NCBI RefSeq assembly: GCF_028389875.1 | Contig: NC_084677.1 | Location: 10,520,017 to 10,584,016 of the forward strand | Source: Rhea pennata | Lineage: Eukaryota > Chordata > Aves > Rheiformes > Rheidae | Direction: 5' to 3' | DNA: 64,000 bases | Part shown: piece by piece, positions 24,741 through 36,103 of the stretch | Position numbering within the stretch: the first letter of the stretch is position 1 | Layout of the letters: the number at the start of each line of letters is the position of its first letter | Notes under the pieces: model-generated | Told to the model about the DNA's origin: nothing | Database searches by the model: none | Seen by the model: the letters and a program-made list of their open reading frames with translations, nothing else | Made by a program: the position numbers and the translations under genes

Positions 24741-25000
24741 TTTCGGGACACGCGTGTCCTCAGCAGTAACAGCATTTAAGGACATGCACGTGCCCGCCCC
24801 TCGAGCCCTTAGTCACACCGGAGTGTCTCGGGACACACGTGTGTGCCCATCACAGCAACCCAGCGTTTCAGGACATGCACGTGCCCATCGTCGCAGCAGA
24901 GCCTTTCAGGACACACGTGCGTCCACGCAGGCACAGCAGCTGGGGACACGTGCGCCCTTCGTAAGTGCAGAGCAGTTTGGACGCGCGGTTGGAGTACAAT
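24741..25000. repeat. Minisatellite, about 35-50-bp units with CACGTG-type cores
   Basis: Six or seven imperfect units begin near 24741, 24775, 24826, 24866, 24904, 24940 and 24975. Each has the plan TTTCAGGACA then a palindromic CACGTG-like core, then CCC and a CAGCAG-type tail. Cores include ACACGCGTGT, TGCACGTGCC and ACACACGTGTGT. It lies just upstream of the ITPRIPL2 promoter island. Confidence 0.8.
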
Positions 25001-28000
25001 GGTGTGTTTCTGTGTCACAGCGTCTGCATGTTGTTTCTTCACTAAATGTAGTCAAAAGCCTTTTTTCACCTTCAGTAATTAGTTAGTGCAAAGCCACCTT
25101 CCCCCCCTTCCCCCCGATCCCAAATAATTCAGATGCTGAAAAACTGAAGGGGAAGACAACATAACCTTGGGAGAAGGCAGGCATTTGCTGCCAGGAACTT
25201 TGCCATAACTATCACATGCCTTCTGCTGTGACACTTCGGCCTGCAGCCTCAGCAATAACCAAATGAAAGAATTTGGGACTCCTCAGAGATGCGCACAGGG
25301 CTAATACAGGGGTCATCCCAGCTGGTTGTGCCACGAGCCCATGGTAGCAGTGCCAAACACTCAGGTCAGAAGACAAACACAAGATTATCTCTTCACTCGC
25401 AAAGCTCCTAGGCTCCACTAATGATGGGTAATTACCTTTCCCTTGCAAGCTGTGGTCAGGAGAACAACTGGAACGTGGTTGGCAGTGTGCATTGATCATG
25501 CTCACACAGGATGATTTTGCTCATAGTTAAAGCCTGTCCTTAGTTTTTGAGAGATAAAGACTCATGAACTGAATCAGCTGAAGATTACTTTTATTCTCTT
25601 GTGAACTGTAGTATTTGTCCGCTGCTCTGCTGTGGAACAAATGGGTCCCCCCGTGCGAATGCAGCAAGGCAGCAGAACGTGGACCTTACACAGAGAAGCA
25701 TTAGCACTGAGCTTTTATGGGGGATTGTTCTTTTAAGAGAGGATGGCGCAGTTTCAGCATCAGGAACTTGTTTGCCCACATAAAGGACATAGTGAAGCGC
25801 TCATTGTTTTGGATTACATGCCTACGCTATCACAAGGTCATTACATCAGCCAAACAGTCAAAAATGACAGTCCTAGAGAGGGAGGGTCTTTTGAGTTTCC
25901 CCCCACACACACACTCATCCATTAATCATCTTTTGAGCCCCATTGCATGAAGAGAGCCTGTAACAGTAACTCCAGTATTTGAGCATCACAAGACTGCTTC
26001 ACAGAGGTAATGTATACACACGACTGCTATAATGGTTCATGTAGGTATTTGTTCTTTTCATTCAAAAGAGCATAATGTCCTGGAAGCAGGGTTACCACAA
26101 TAAATACAAGCCCCATGGAGTTTGTAAAACCCATAATGAAGAGAAACTCACCATGCAGCTAGTTTCTTCCTTCTCAGATAAGGATTCTGTCCACAGCTTC
26201 CTTCACCTTCCCAAATACCTGAGCCACTGGAGACTGAAACGTTGAGAAATTACTGTTATTCATTGGACAAGCTGTGTGTGACAGCTAAGATTATGGAGGG
26301 CAGCTTTGAGCCAAAATCTGAGAGGAAAAGTCTAACATAAAGAAGACAAGAGGGGAAAATACTGGAAGCATCATTAGTTACACCTGGGAGAGCTGCAGCT
26401 CTATATTACAAGGTTATGCTTACTAGCTCCAATTCCCAGCACAGAAGCCATAAGGAAAATATAAAGTCATGCAAGAAAATATGTATATGATAGTCCAGTG
26501 CATTTTAAGATATGTGCTTGTACTGTTTGCATTTTTTTTCAATCACAGTGTTTCATGTGATGTTTCCTTCATGGGTTATACCAACCCCACCATGGCTGAG
26601 CTGAGTCCTTTTATCCAACAAGCTTCTGCTTTAAAAAAAAGATGCTGTTTAAATCTCAGAAATGAGCAAATAAAGTTCCTGCTGCTGTACGTCTTTGGAG
26701 TTTGTAGTTACCTTAAGGTCTAAAGGTTGCATTTCAAATTGCAATCAAGAAAAGTTCTGCCACAAAGTAATGTATAAATCCAGTAATCAAGTTGGTCTGA
26801 CATTTCTCCTATGCAGGACAAGACATACATATATACACATACATACACGCTTTTTTTCCCGTCATTGTGCTTCTTGATCATGGGGCTGGCTTTTATTTCT
26901 TCTACAGTTTCCCCCCACCCCTTTCTCCACAGATATTTGAAACCTGTAGCATTACTTTAAAAGAGAATTTTTAAACATGTATTTTTCTGCAAATGTGCCA
27001 GCTCTGTCTCAGATATTGATGTGGAGAGGACCGTAATGCTTGGCTTCTGTTTGTTTAGTAAATGTTTACTGAGTTTTGAAGCTGTTTGTTGAAGTTTAGG
27101 GAGCATCTGTTCAAGCTTTCTATCATGGCTTATTTTCAGGTGGCAAAGTTGTTACTGCATTACTGCAACATATCAGCACCTACACAATGTCATGCATGGC
27201 CCCATTAAGGGGAAGGAGCAGTACTTAAATACAAGGGGTTGAACACAGCAAACTGAAAACGTTTTCACAGTTTGAGAAAGGAATTAAAACAAGGAATGAG
27301 TCAGAGAATTAAGTGCAAGAGAAAAGTTGCACAAATATTTGTGTTTTCTTAATTTATCTTTATATAAAACATTACTTCAAGTATATAAAAATAGTACTTC
27401 ACCAAAAAAAAAAGGCATATGCTTTACAGTCAAGATGCTGCACTCTAAAAAGTCAAATTGGGTAACCAAGGTCAAGCAATCTGAATTAATTCACAGGCAA
27501 TCAAAGCACAGGCAGACTCAAGGTTACACTTGAGAGCCAAAGGAAGATGCCCTAACCACTCCAACACTGGAATTACAGTCAGGAAACTAATAAGAAAAAA
27601 TAGCATATGTAAAGGTGAACCATAAAAAGTTTTTATAGCACCACAACCAACATAATAGTCTGTGTCCCATGACCAAGAACATGCTTTCCCATGGCTGTGT
27701 TACTGCTGAGGTCACAACCCTGCTCCTCAGGATGATGTCACTCTGCAACAGCCACATCTTCGAAAACAAACAGGAAGTGAAAAACATCGTTTCTCCTCCA
27801 CCCCCCAATTCATGTTTTCCAGTATTTCTTGATAAAGCAGGATAAGAGAACAAAACCATTCGGCAAACGCTTTTTGTCTTCCACCTCCAAAAAAGGCAGC
27901 CAAAATAAATTAAAAAACCAAGCACAGTTGTTGTGGTGCATCAGTTCCTGTTGGTCCATAGGAACCAACCTCCTGGTCCACAGGTTCAGTTTTTAGTAGC

Positions 28001-31000
28001 TTGTGCTTTTTTACACCCTCAAACCCAGTGTCTCACATGCCTTCGGGTCTTGCCACAGGCATAGCAAGTTTCAAGTCAGCTTCCACTCTCTCATCACGCA
28101 GGGCTATTTGATTAGCAACACTTCCACACTCAGGGGACAGGCAGCTACACCTGCACAGCCTGGCACAGCGCTTTGTGCCTCTCGGACAGCTGCTGTCCGC
28201 TGGGTAACCTACAGCCTAACAACATTGCAATTATCCCCGTAGGACCTTCGTAGTGCAGAAAGGCTGCAACCTCCAAGCCAGCCATAAAAAAAAGTCGTAG
28301 TGGGCCCCACTGGCAGGAGGGGACCCAGATATCACCTGCGCCAGTGGGGCTGCAAGCCTAGGGACCAGCTGGTAAAAAGCACTGAACCAGCCACAGCAGA
28401 GAGTACAAACACAGCCCTTGCCCGTACGGGCACCAGACGGCACTGGCACACGCGAGCTCAAGCTGAATCCCAGCCAGCTCATTCTCAAGGTTCACATGCT
28501 CAGGGTTCACTCTCACCCTCTCGCTAGACAGGGCTGCGGAGCCTGCGGCTGGTGCCGGCGGGCTCTGGCTGCCTCTCCACTGAGTGCAGGCTCTGGTTAC
28601 AGGCAGTGTCCTGAACACCTGAGAGGCAGGAGGCTCCTTGGAGACCGAGCGATCGCTCAGCAGTGCTGCTGAGACCTTATGCAGAAGTAGCTGATGTAGG
28701 AGTCACTCCAGCTATCCCTCAAGCAAGCCCACAGTGTCTGATGAGAGCTGTAGCCAAATTAAATGGTTATAAACACAGAACTACTTTAAGTTACTGAATA
28801 GCCCCAGTTAGCACTCCTCACTGCCCTTCTCTCCAGTCCTACTGAAATTATGCTGCAGAGATTGTATTTAGTTTGCAGTGGCTATAGTATAACTTACAGT
28901 ATCACAATTTGCCTATAGTTTGTGTTCTACAACCCATCACAGAGGAAAGAAAACGAACTCCTAACTTGTCTGGAGTACTTTGCTCCTCTTGTCACTTCTA
29001 GTAATCTTGCCACCTAAGCAATAATCTTTTCATTCCAGTATAAAACTGGAAAAAGAAAATGTTTATGAGTTTTTCAATAACAATTGTGTATTCCAGAAAT
29101 ATAATAGGTTGTACATTAATAAACATGACACCAAAATCAGGACCAGAGAACATCCATAACTGTGATTTTTACTACCATTGTTTAAATAGATGTTATCTAC
29201 ACACTTGCTTCAGAATGCCCCATATCCAGGATATCCTGCTTACTAAATAAGGAACAACATTATACTTCATTCACATACAACTCTGAGCTTAAAAAAAAAA
29301 AAAAAAATCCATTACAGTAGATACCATCTGCGTGGCATTTCTGGAGGAGATTTGCAAGTCAAAAAAGAGGTGTCAGGTATATAACACCCATTAAAGTTTC
29401 CCCACAGTTTCCAGCATTTCATACATCTGTGTAACTGATATGTTGGTGCTAGAGCATGCCAGACACTGTCTGAGATGTAGGAAAAAAAGCAGTCTGCACC
29501 AGAGAACTCACCATCTGAATAGGAAGTAGGTAGCAGAAAGACAACAGGCACATATAGATGACACCATTTATCTTAAGGCTTTACATAGTGCTTTAATGAT
29601 GTATCTGAAAAGCAAGCTGCAGATTTCCCACCAGATTTCCCAAGTCAGTATATGCCCCAGAAACCAAGGCTGCATGTAACCTATTCCAGGTGCAGGAAAA
29701 AATATCTGGAGATCCCTTCCAGCACCAGTGAAGAACAACTACTCTGACCTGAGTGGCTTATACCTGCCACGTAATTATCAGGCACTATTAAACAATTCAT
29801 AGCACAAAAGTAAAATAATCAATTAAGAAATAAAAGACAGTTATTTGACTTTATGTCCCTGATCATTACTCTTTTTAATGTCTCATCTGCAAAGTGGCTA
29901 GCGTATCTCCTTCACCAGCCCCCTGGGTGGTTCTGAGGGGGAGGTGCCACAGTCTAAACAACAGCCTTTACACACTGTTCTTCTGACTACCAAGTCATAC
30001 GGGATACTCATTCTGGACGTTCGTTGCCCTACAAAGCAACAGGAACAAGCAAGTGTGAAGCCATTTTGCAGGCTGTGGAGTAATGGTCTCTGCTAGTCAC
30101 AGCAGCAGGATGGCCAAGAATGCTGGAAATGATGTCCTACTGCTTTCAAAAGCTGAAGACACTTAGCAACACAGAGTGGAGAAGAATCAGGCCTTCAGAA
30201 CACATGCATGGGGATGGAGGAGTTTGGGGGTCGAAGTGTTACTACACATTCTTTCTTAAGATAGGCTTTATTTAGTAAGTGGGATGTTCTTGCCACCCAC
30301 ACCAGTCTATTTGCTGACTAGCTATCAGCAGAGTGAAACATTTCTTAATCAGAAAGCCTGCAAGCAGACCTGGCTTCTATAAACTACACAGAGTGCAATA
30401 CAGGATTTCCTTCCTTCAGAAGGATCAGCATCCAGAGTAATTCAAATGACAGTCTCTTGTTCAAGTCTGTCTTTATTATGGACACAAATACCTTGAGCTG
30501 ATGAACAGTAAAAGCAACAACTGCCTCATGCCCAAGTTGGCACATACTATTCGAAAACCCTCAAGGGCCTTTTTTTTTTCTTTGGCATAGAAACTCTCAT
30601 GAGATACAGTCGCAGCTCCTCTCAGGCAGCCAGACATGAAGTATTTAATCCTTACCTGTTACAATGTCAGCCAAGAAGCCATGCCTGTATGTTTCCAGCT
30701 CAGCAACGAAATAAGAACAAAACAAACCCTTGTATCTACACTAATGTAAGTTTCTGTGCCGAGTTCTGCCTGAGAAGCTGTGAGCAGGGCAGACTGCAAT
30801 CACACGTCCCTGAGAAAGCTGAACATGCTAATACTGTGAAGAAAGCCAACTATGGCATCGGAAAAAGGAAACATGCTTCAGCAAGGGGAGTACAACTGTC
30901 ATATGAAAAGGGAATCAACTGCAATTGCAAATGGAAAAAAAGTCCCCGGGGGGGGGGGGGGGAAGGGGGGGAGATATTTCTAATGTTGAAAATGGAAACA

Positions 31001-32500
31001 TGAGAACTACCAAGCAAGATTATCTCAAGTTCTACACTCGCTATGTAAGTATGTGATTCACATATGACAGACAACATTTGCACTGATGTAGAACTTACAA
31101 CGCTACGTCTAAAAGCTCCAGCCAACAAATCCTGCTAACTCTCCCAGGGCAGCTGAGAAGGTTAATACGCTCCGCTGATGTCCCAGCTCCTTGCTGGAGT
31201 GCACTGCCAAAATCCACACCGTGACTGTGCTTTGTCTGCTACAACTCTACCCTTACCTGAGCCCTCAGGTGCTAAAATGAGGTGCTGGGGCATCACGCAC
31301 ACAGCACAGGACAGCCTCAGGGTCAGAGGAGCGGGGCAGCAGTGGGGCTGAGACCCTTTTCAGCCCTTTTCTCTCCCTTGGCCTTCCCGGGACTGGCAGG
31401 GCTCGTGAGTCTGAGAAGATCCAGAAGACGGAGCCACAACAGCTCCAGGTTTGGAAAGCATCAGACAGAGCCAAATTCTGCCTATGCTCAAGTTTAACTA
31501 GTTTAACAAAAGTCTGTTTACTATCAGTTTAATTAAACCTGGTTGTGTGTGTGTCCAAACTTAACCACTGACTGAAATGGTTTAGCTTAATTAACGGTAA
31601 GTCACTTAAACTTGTATTTACTTCAGTCTGAGAGCACCATAGCTCCATGTTAGCACCATGCTTAGTAAGCACCGTAGCTTACTAAACTAATGAAAACAGA
31701 TCACATAGCTGATCCCTAATTTGCTAATTAAGGCAGAGTAATTTAAATTAGAATTATAACAGTTTCATTTTATCAGTTTTGGTTTATTGTGCCACTTGCT
31801 TGATTTTAAAATCAATTTAGAAAGACTGAACCATTTTAAAGAGTTCTGGATTTTTAATACGTGTTTACTAACAAAGAGAGCACTTAAGAAAAGAGAGAGG
31901 ATTTAACATAGGTTTCAATTTCCTATTTATTGCTTGCATTATCAGAACAGACTTTTGCCCTCATTTCCAAAGGAAACAAGTGCTGTTAGCCTGCCATCTG
32001 TCTTCCAGTAACTTTTCAATCAATTTGGTTGAAACCTTTTTACCTTTAAAAATACAACTTTTCATAAAACAGGTTAGAAATTCCCTCACTTTCACCACTC
32101 CACGTATAAACGCTGCCTACCCACATCCTGCCTCGCCCTGACAAGGACTGAGGGGCAAGAGCTAATGGTGTTTAAGGAGAGTGGCCTGCAGCGAGGCAAA
32201 AACCACCCCAGAGGCAGTACGGCTATTCAGAAAGCCAGCAGGGTACAGCAGGGAAGGACACGGGCTCAGGAGACCCCACGGCTGGAGACCCCAGCCTGGC
32301 ATTAACGGCTTTGCCCACTCGCAGGCCATCTCCTTCCCCACCTCCATCTTGTCGCTCCTGTGCGTTGCCCAGCCTTGGCCACCCACTGTTTTAGGTACCA
32401 CCAGAAGGCAAATACTCACCGATATTGCTGTAAGGAGGGTTTTTTTTTTTTTTAATGCTTCCTCTTCTCCTCAGATTTCTCACTTGGGGCCCACTCTTCC
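25001..32500. other. Intergenic region between ITPRIPL2 and COQ7, left part
   Basis: No coding exon or RNA gene recognised. Simple sequence includes a (CATA)-like tract at about 26822-26848, an A run near 29290-29307 and a 15-G run at 30948-30962 followed by a further 7 G. A cluster of TAATTA-like sites occurs at about 31490-31760. Confidence 0.6.
30948..30971. repeat. G-rich homopolymer tract
   Basis: Fifteen G, two A, then seven G on the plus strand. The length is easily miscounted in assembly. Confidence 0.85.
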
Positions 32501-32539
32501 CTCCATCCAGCCCGGGGGACGTCTCTCCTGTGCGATTTC

Positions 32540-33530
32540 CTCAGAAACAAGGTGTGGGAGCGTGACCCGCCGCACGCCACAGGCCCATGCCCACCTCGCG
32601 GGCTGGGGTGGCGTCAGCCCTCGCCTCGTGCTGCCTGTGGGTCGCCTGGAGCTGCTCCTGGCTGGCCCGGCTGCCGCCAGCCCCGGCACTGCCGCCCCTA
32701 ACATGGCGGCGCCCCCCAACATGGCGGCGCCGGGCGGGAGCCTCACCCAGGCGATCGCCCCTCCCTGAGGGAAGCCCGCTGCCTGCTCCGGCGGCGCGGC
32801 CTTACTGGCACTGCAGCAGGACGCCCTACCAGCAAATCCAGCCCTGACGCTCTCCCTAGCTGTGCCTCTGCCGCGGCCGCCCCCGCTAGCAGAGATGGGA
32901 CGTCGCCGGGTCGACGCGCAGCCGCACGCTCGGCTCCTCGGCGATGCAGCAACTGCCACGCGCACCTGTCTTCTCCTGAGCCTGCCGAGGTGAGCTCCCT
33001 GAACGACAGCTCCTTTTGCATCTGCTGCCACTGGTTTCCTTATTATCACCAGCCCGACCACTTGAGCAGAGGTAGGATCATCTTCCCGGCTGTACCTAAC
33101 TGAATTGAAATCTTTTTTTTTTTTTTTCCTTTCTAATTTATCCTACAGAAAGCAGCATCGCTGCCCCCAGGACTGTAAACCGCGAGCGGTGTCTCTCACC
33201 TCATGTCAGTGGAGACGAAAAGCACGGGCGCAGGCCAGGGCCAGGCGGCGGCCCGGCCGTCGCCTCACGCGCGGCTGCCCTCTCCTCCTTCCCCTGCCTC
33301 CGAGGACACGGCCCGCCGCCCGCTCCCTGCGGCGGCAGCGCCGGGCTGGCGTGGCAGCCCGGCGGTTCTCCGAGAGCCCCTCGGTGCGGAAAGGCAGGCG
33401 CACGCTCGAAACGCCCCTGCCGCTCGCTCCGCCGCGGTTGCTGCTTCTCTGGGATCTGATGCGACGCGAGCGTCAACGGCTCGTCTCTGCCAGGGGAGTT
33501 CTTCGTCCTTTGAGAAGCGTGAAATACCGA
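32540..33530. promoter_or_regulatory. Orphan CpG island with two YY1-type sites and splice signals
   Basis: A GC- and CpG-rich island stands alone about 8 kb upstream of ITPRIPL2 and 10.6 kb downstream of the COQ7 stop. Two copies of ATGGCGGC preceded by AAC lie 18 bp apart (32703-32710 and 32721-32728), the form and orientation of YY1 sites at the start of plus-strand transcripts. A plus-strand donor GAG|GTGAGC (GT at 32990) is followed by a polypyrimidine tract and a CTACAG acceptor (exon from 33149). A minus-strand GTGAGT donor lies at 32419. No protein was recognised, so a non-coding or bidirectional transcript is inferred. Confidence 0.5.
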
Positions 33531-36067
33531 GGTTTGCCTCCACCCTCACCAAGAGATTTCACCTCAAGCAGTTTCAACGCCAGCCTTTGGCTCCGAGATA
33601 AATAACGTATCTTTTTTCTAGGTCGGCTTTGTCAGGCTTAAGGATTAGAAGCCTAGGAAATATATTTAAAATATATTCCCCAAACATATTAAAGCGCAAT
33701 GACTTATTCATGAATGAATGCTTCATTGAATTTATCTCTGTTGTTTTAATGAATCATTCATGAACCTCTGGAAACGTATCTTATTTGGAGCCATTCACCA
33801 AATACTTTGAATGAGCAATTCTGCACCAATGGGCTACCTGGACACCGTTTGCCTCCCATATCCTCTAACAACCATTTGCAGTTCATGCTGTGTGTCTAGC
33901 TGCGTATGTGCTGTGGCACTGATTTAACTCCCTGATTAGATCACTGAATAATAACACACAATTAATCAAATACAGGTGTAGCACAAAGAACAGGCATTTC
34001 CGAAATAACTGAATAAACAAAAAGTCCATTTACACCATGTCCATTGTCCAAAGAAGGGAGGAAAAAAGATAGAAACAAATATAATCTGGTTTTAATTCTA
34101 TTCATTTTTGAATTATTTACTTTATTTTGAGCTATTCATCCGTTTATCTGAAGTAAATAGCTTGATTTATAGCAATATTGCCATCCTTCCTAAATGTAAA
34201 TGGCTCCACCTACAGCCAGGTTCCAGCCACCATCTGTTCACTTGCCATCGGCTCTCCAGCGGTCTCATCTGCATGACAGCGCGGCTTATCGCCTCGATCA
34301 CTAACTAGCTGAAGCATCTCTCATCTCGGAGAACATTCTGTTTAAGCAAAAGGCACATTGTCCCCTCCTTGGGCTGCAATAGAGATATATAGTGTTAATA
34401 AAGAGGCATGTGGTGATCTGCAATGGCACAGGTACTTCCATCCACCCATCTGTAATAGAGCTTAATTGCTACAATATTAGCTGCACTTGTAATTCATTAT
34501 ATTCAGTAAAAGAATTTAATTCTTCTTTATGTAACCTCTTGGAACAGGGCAATGCTGGGTAACAATTACAGCTGGACTTGCCCAGTAACATAATGATTTG
34601 AAGCAACAACACCTTATAAAATGGTTTTAGAAGCCAAGAAAAGCAAAGTCCACACCAAATCAGGCCCAACTTGTACCCAGTAAAAACAAATGGAACACCT
34701 AAAATCTGCTTAAGTTACTTGGTTTAAGCCAAATGCAGATGGGTGGCTAAGACTTCTGAAACTTCATAGCACACAGAGCTGAACATGGACATGGGTCCAC
34801 ATCCAAAATTCTCCAAAGGTTGAACGGACTTTGATCGGTTTGGATTATCCTAAGAATAAGCGAAAGAAAAATTCAACTACTGAATGAAGGCCATTACAGG
34901 CCTTAATAATAATAATGTGTAATAGCAGTTTCAGGTTATTGAATGTTTACAGGAGAAGCAAATAAATATCTCATATGTGGGAGAACCCAAGAATGAGTAA
35001 ATGTTCTCTAAGATGAACAGGGTGAATGCAGAGTAAGAATAGTGTGTGGCATAGTAATTGCCAGATGCACCAAAATTTGCTGGTGGTTTTTTTTTTTTTA
35101 CAATGTGAACAAACGTTCCTGAGGAAATGTCCTCTAATAACTCCTCCTCCCGGCTTTTACACTACATTTTCATACCTAACATATGCAGTTCGTTTATGTA
35201 ATTTGTTCTGTTAGTTTCTCTTGGCCATGACACTAAAAGTCTTCGTAAGTGAAATGCTGGGTTTTTTGTTTTTTGTTTTTTTTTTTTTCAGTAAGACAGA
35301 CAAGCAGACAGACAAGCATTTTATAGAGAGTTCTACTGATTATTCTTAGGTCCTTACAGTGCTGCCTGGAATAAGTACTCAGTATGAAATGACATCCAGA
35401 GGACATATCATAATGCACTTTCTACAAACAAAGGCTGCATCACATGCATTTTGACACCAACGGGGAAGACAAAAAACAGGGAAAATACAATCATGGAATT
35501 TTTTGTTACTAGGAAAACCACTGATAACAAGACCCAATTATTTCACCTTTTCTGTTCAAATACCAAACTTGTGGAGAAATGGAAGAAAATACTATTGTAT
35601 TAGGTCACTTCTAAAGGTTCCTTAGAAGTGATAGCTTCAAAGAAGCATTTTTATCCCAGTGCTTTTGCAACATCTTATTCATGTGACATAGCAGGTAGAT
35701 CCAGGTGTCTGCTTAAGTAGTTATTAATTGCCAGTAATGCAAACTGAAAACCAGGCCATACTTCACCTGTTCCATTTGGGATTTTTCCATGGATTATGCA
35801 ACAACACACAGGAAGGCTCCAGGTTATTCACACTTGCTTAGCTGTATAAATCCTTTTGCTAGTCACAAGTCTAAAACATCCACTGAACATTAGGATTCAC
35901 TCCACATCTACTACAGGGAAACATATGTTCCAATTTCTGCTGTATTAGTATTTTGTGGTCTATGTTTCTGCATTTATGACAAATGACAAGCAAATACAAC
36001 CAAATCTAGAGCTTGTCTATAAACACATGTATCTGTCACTTCCCTTTGCAAGGCTCAGCTCTCTGAC

Positions 36068-36103
36068 AAAAAAAAAAAAAAAAAAAAAAAAAAGAGAGAG
36101 AGA
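36068..36103. repeat. A26 run followed by (GA)n
   Basis: Twenty-six A residues run directly into GAGAGAGAGA. No element body was recognised upstream. Confidence 0.85.

Noticed and set aside
23796-24785. 329-codon minus-strand frame with an ATG upstream of ITPRIPL2
   Set aside because: It is in a different frame from the conserved protein, low in complexity, and no splice pair was seen that would connect its ATG to the ITPRIPL2 frame.
29660-29740. Possible degenerate CR1 fragment (GGAGATCCCTTCCAGCACC)
   Set aside because: Only one short phrase resembles the CR1 tail and the expected flanking blocks are missing.
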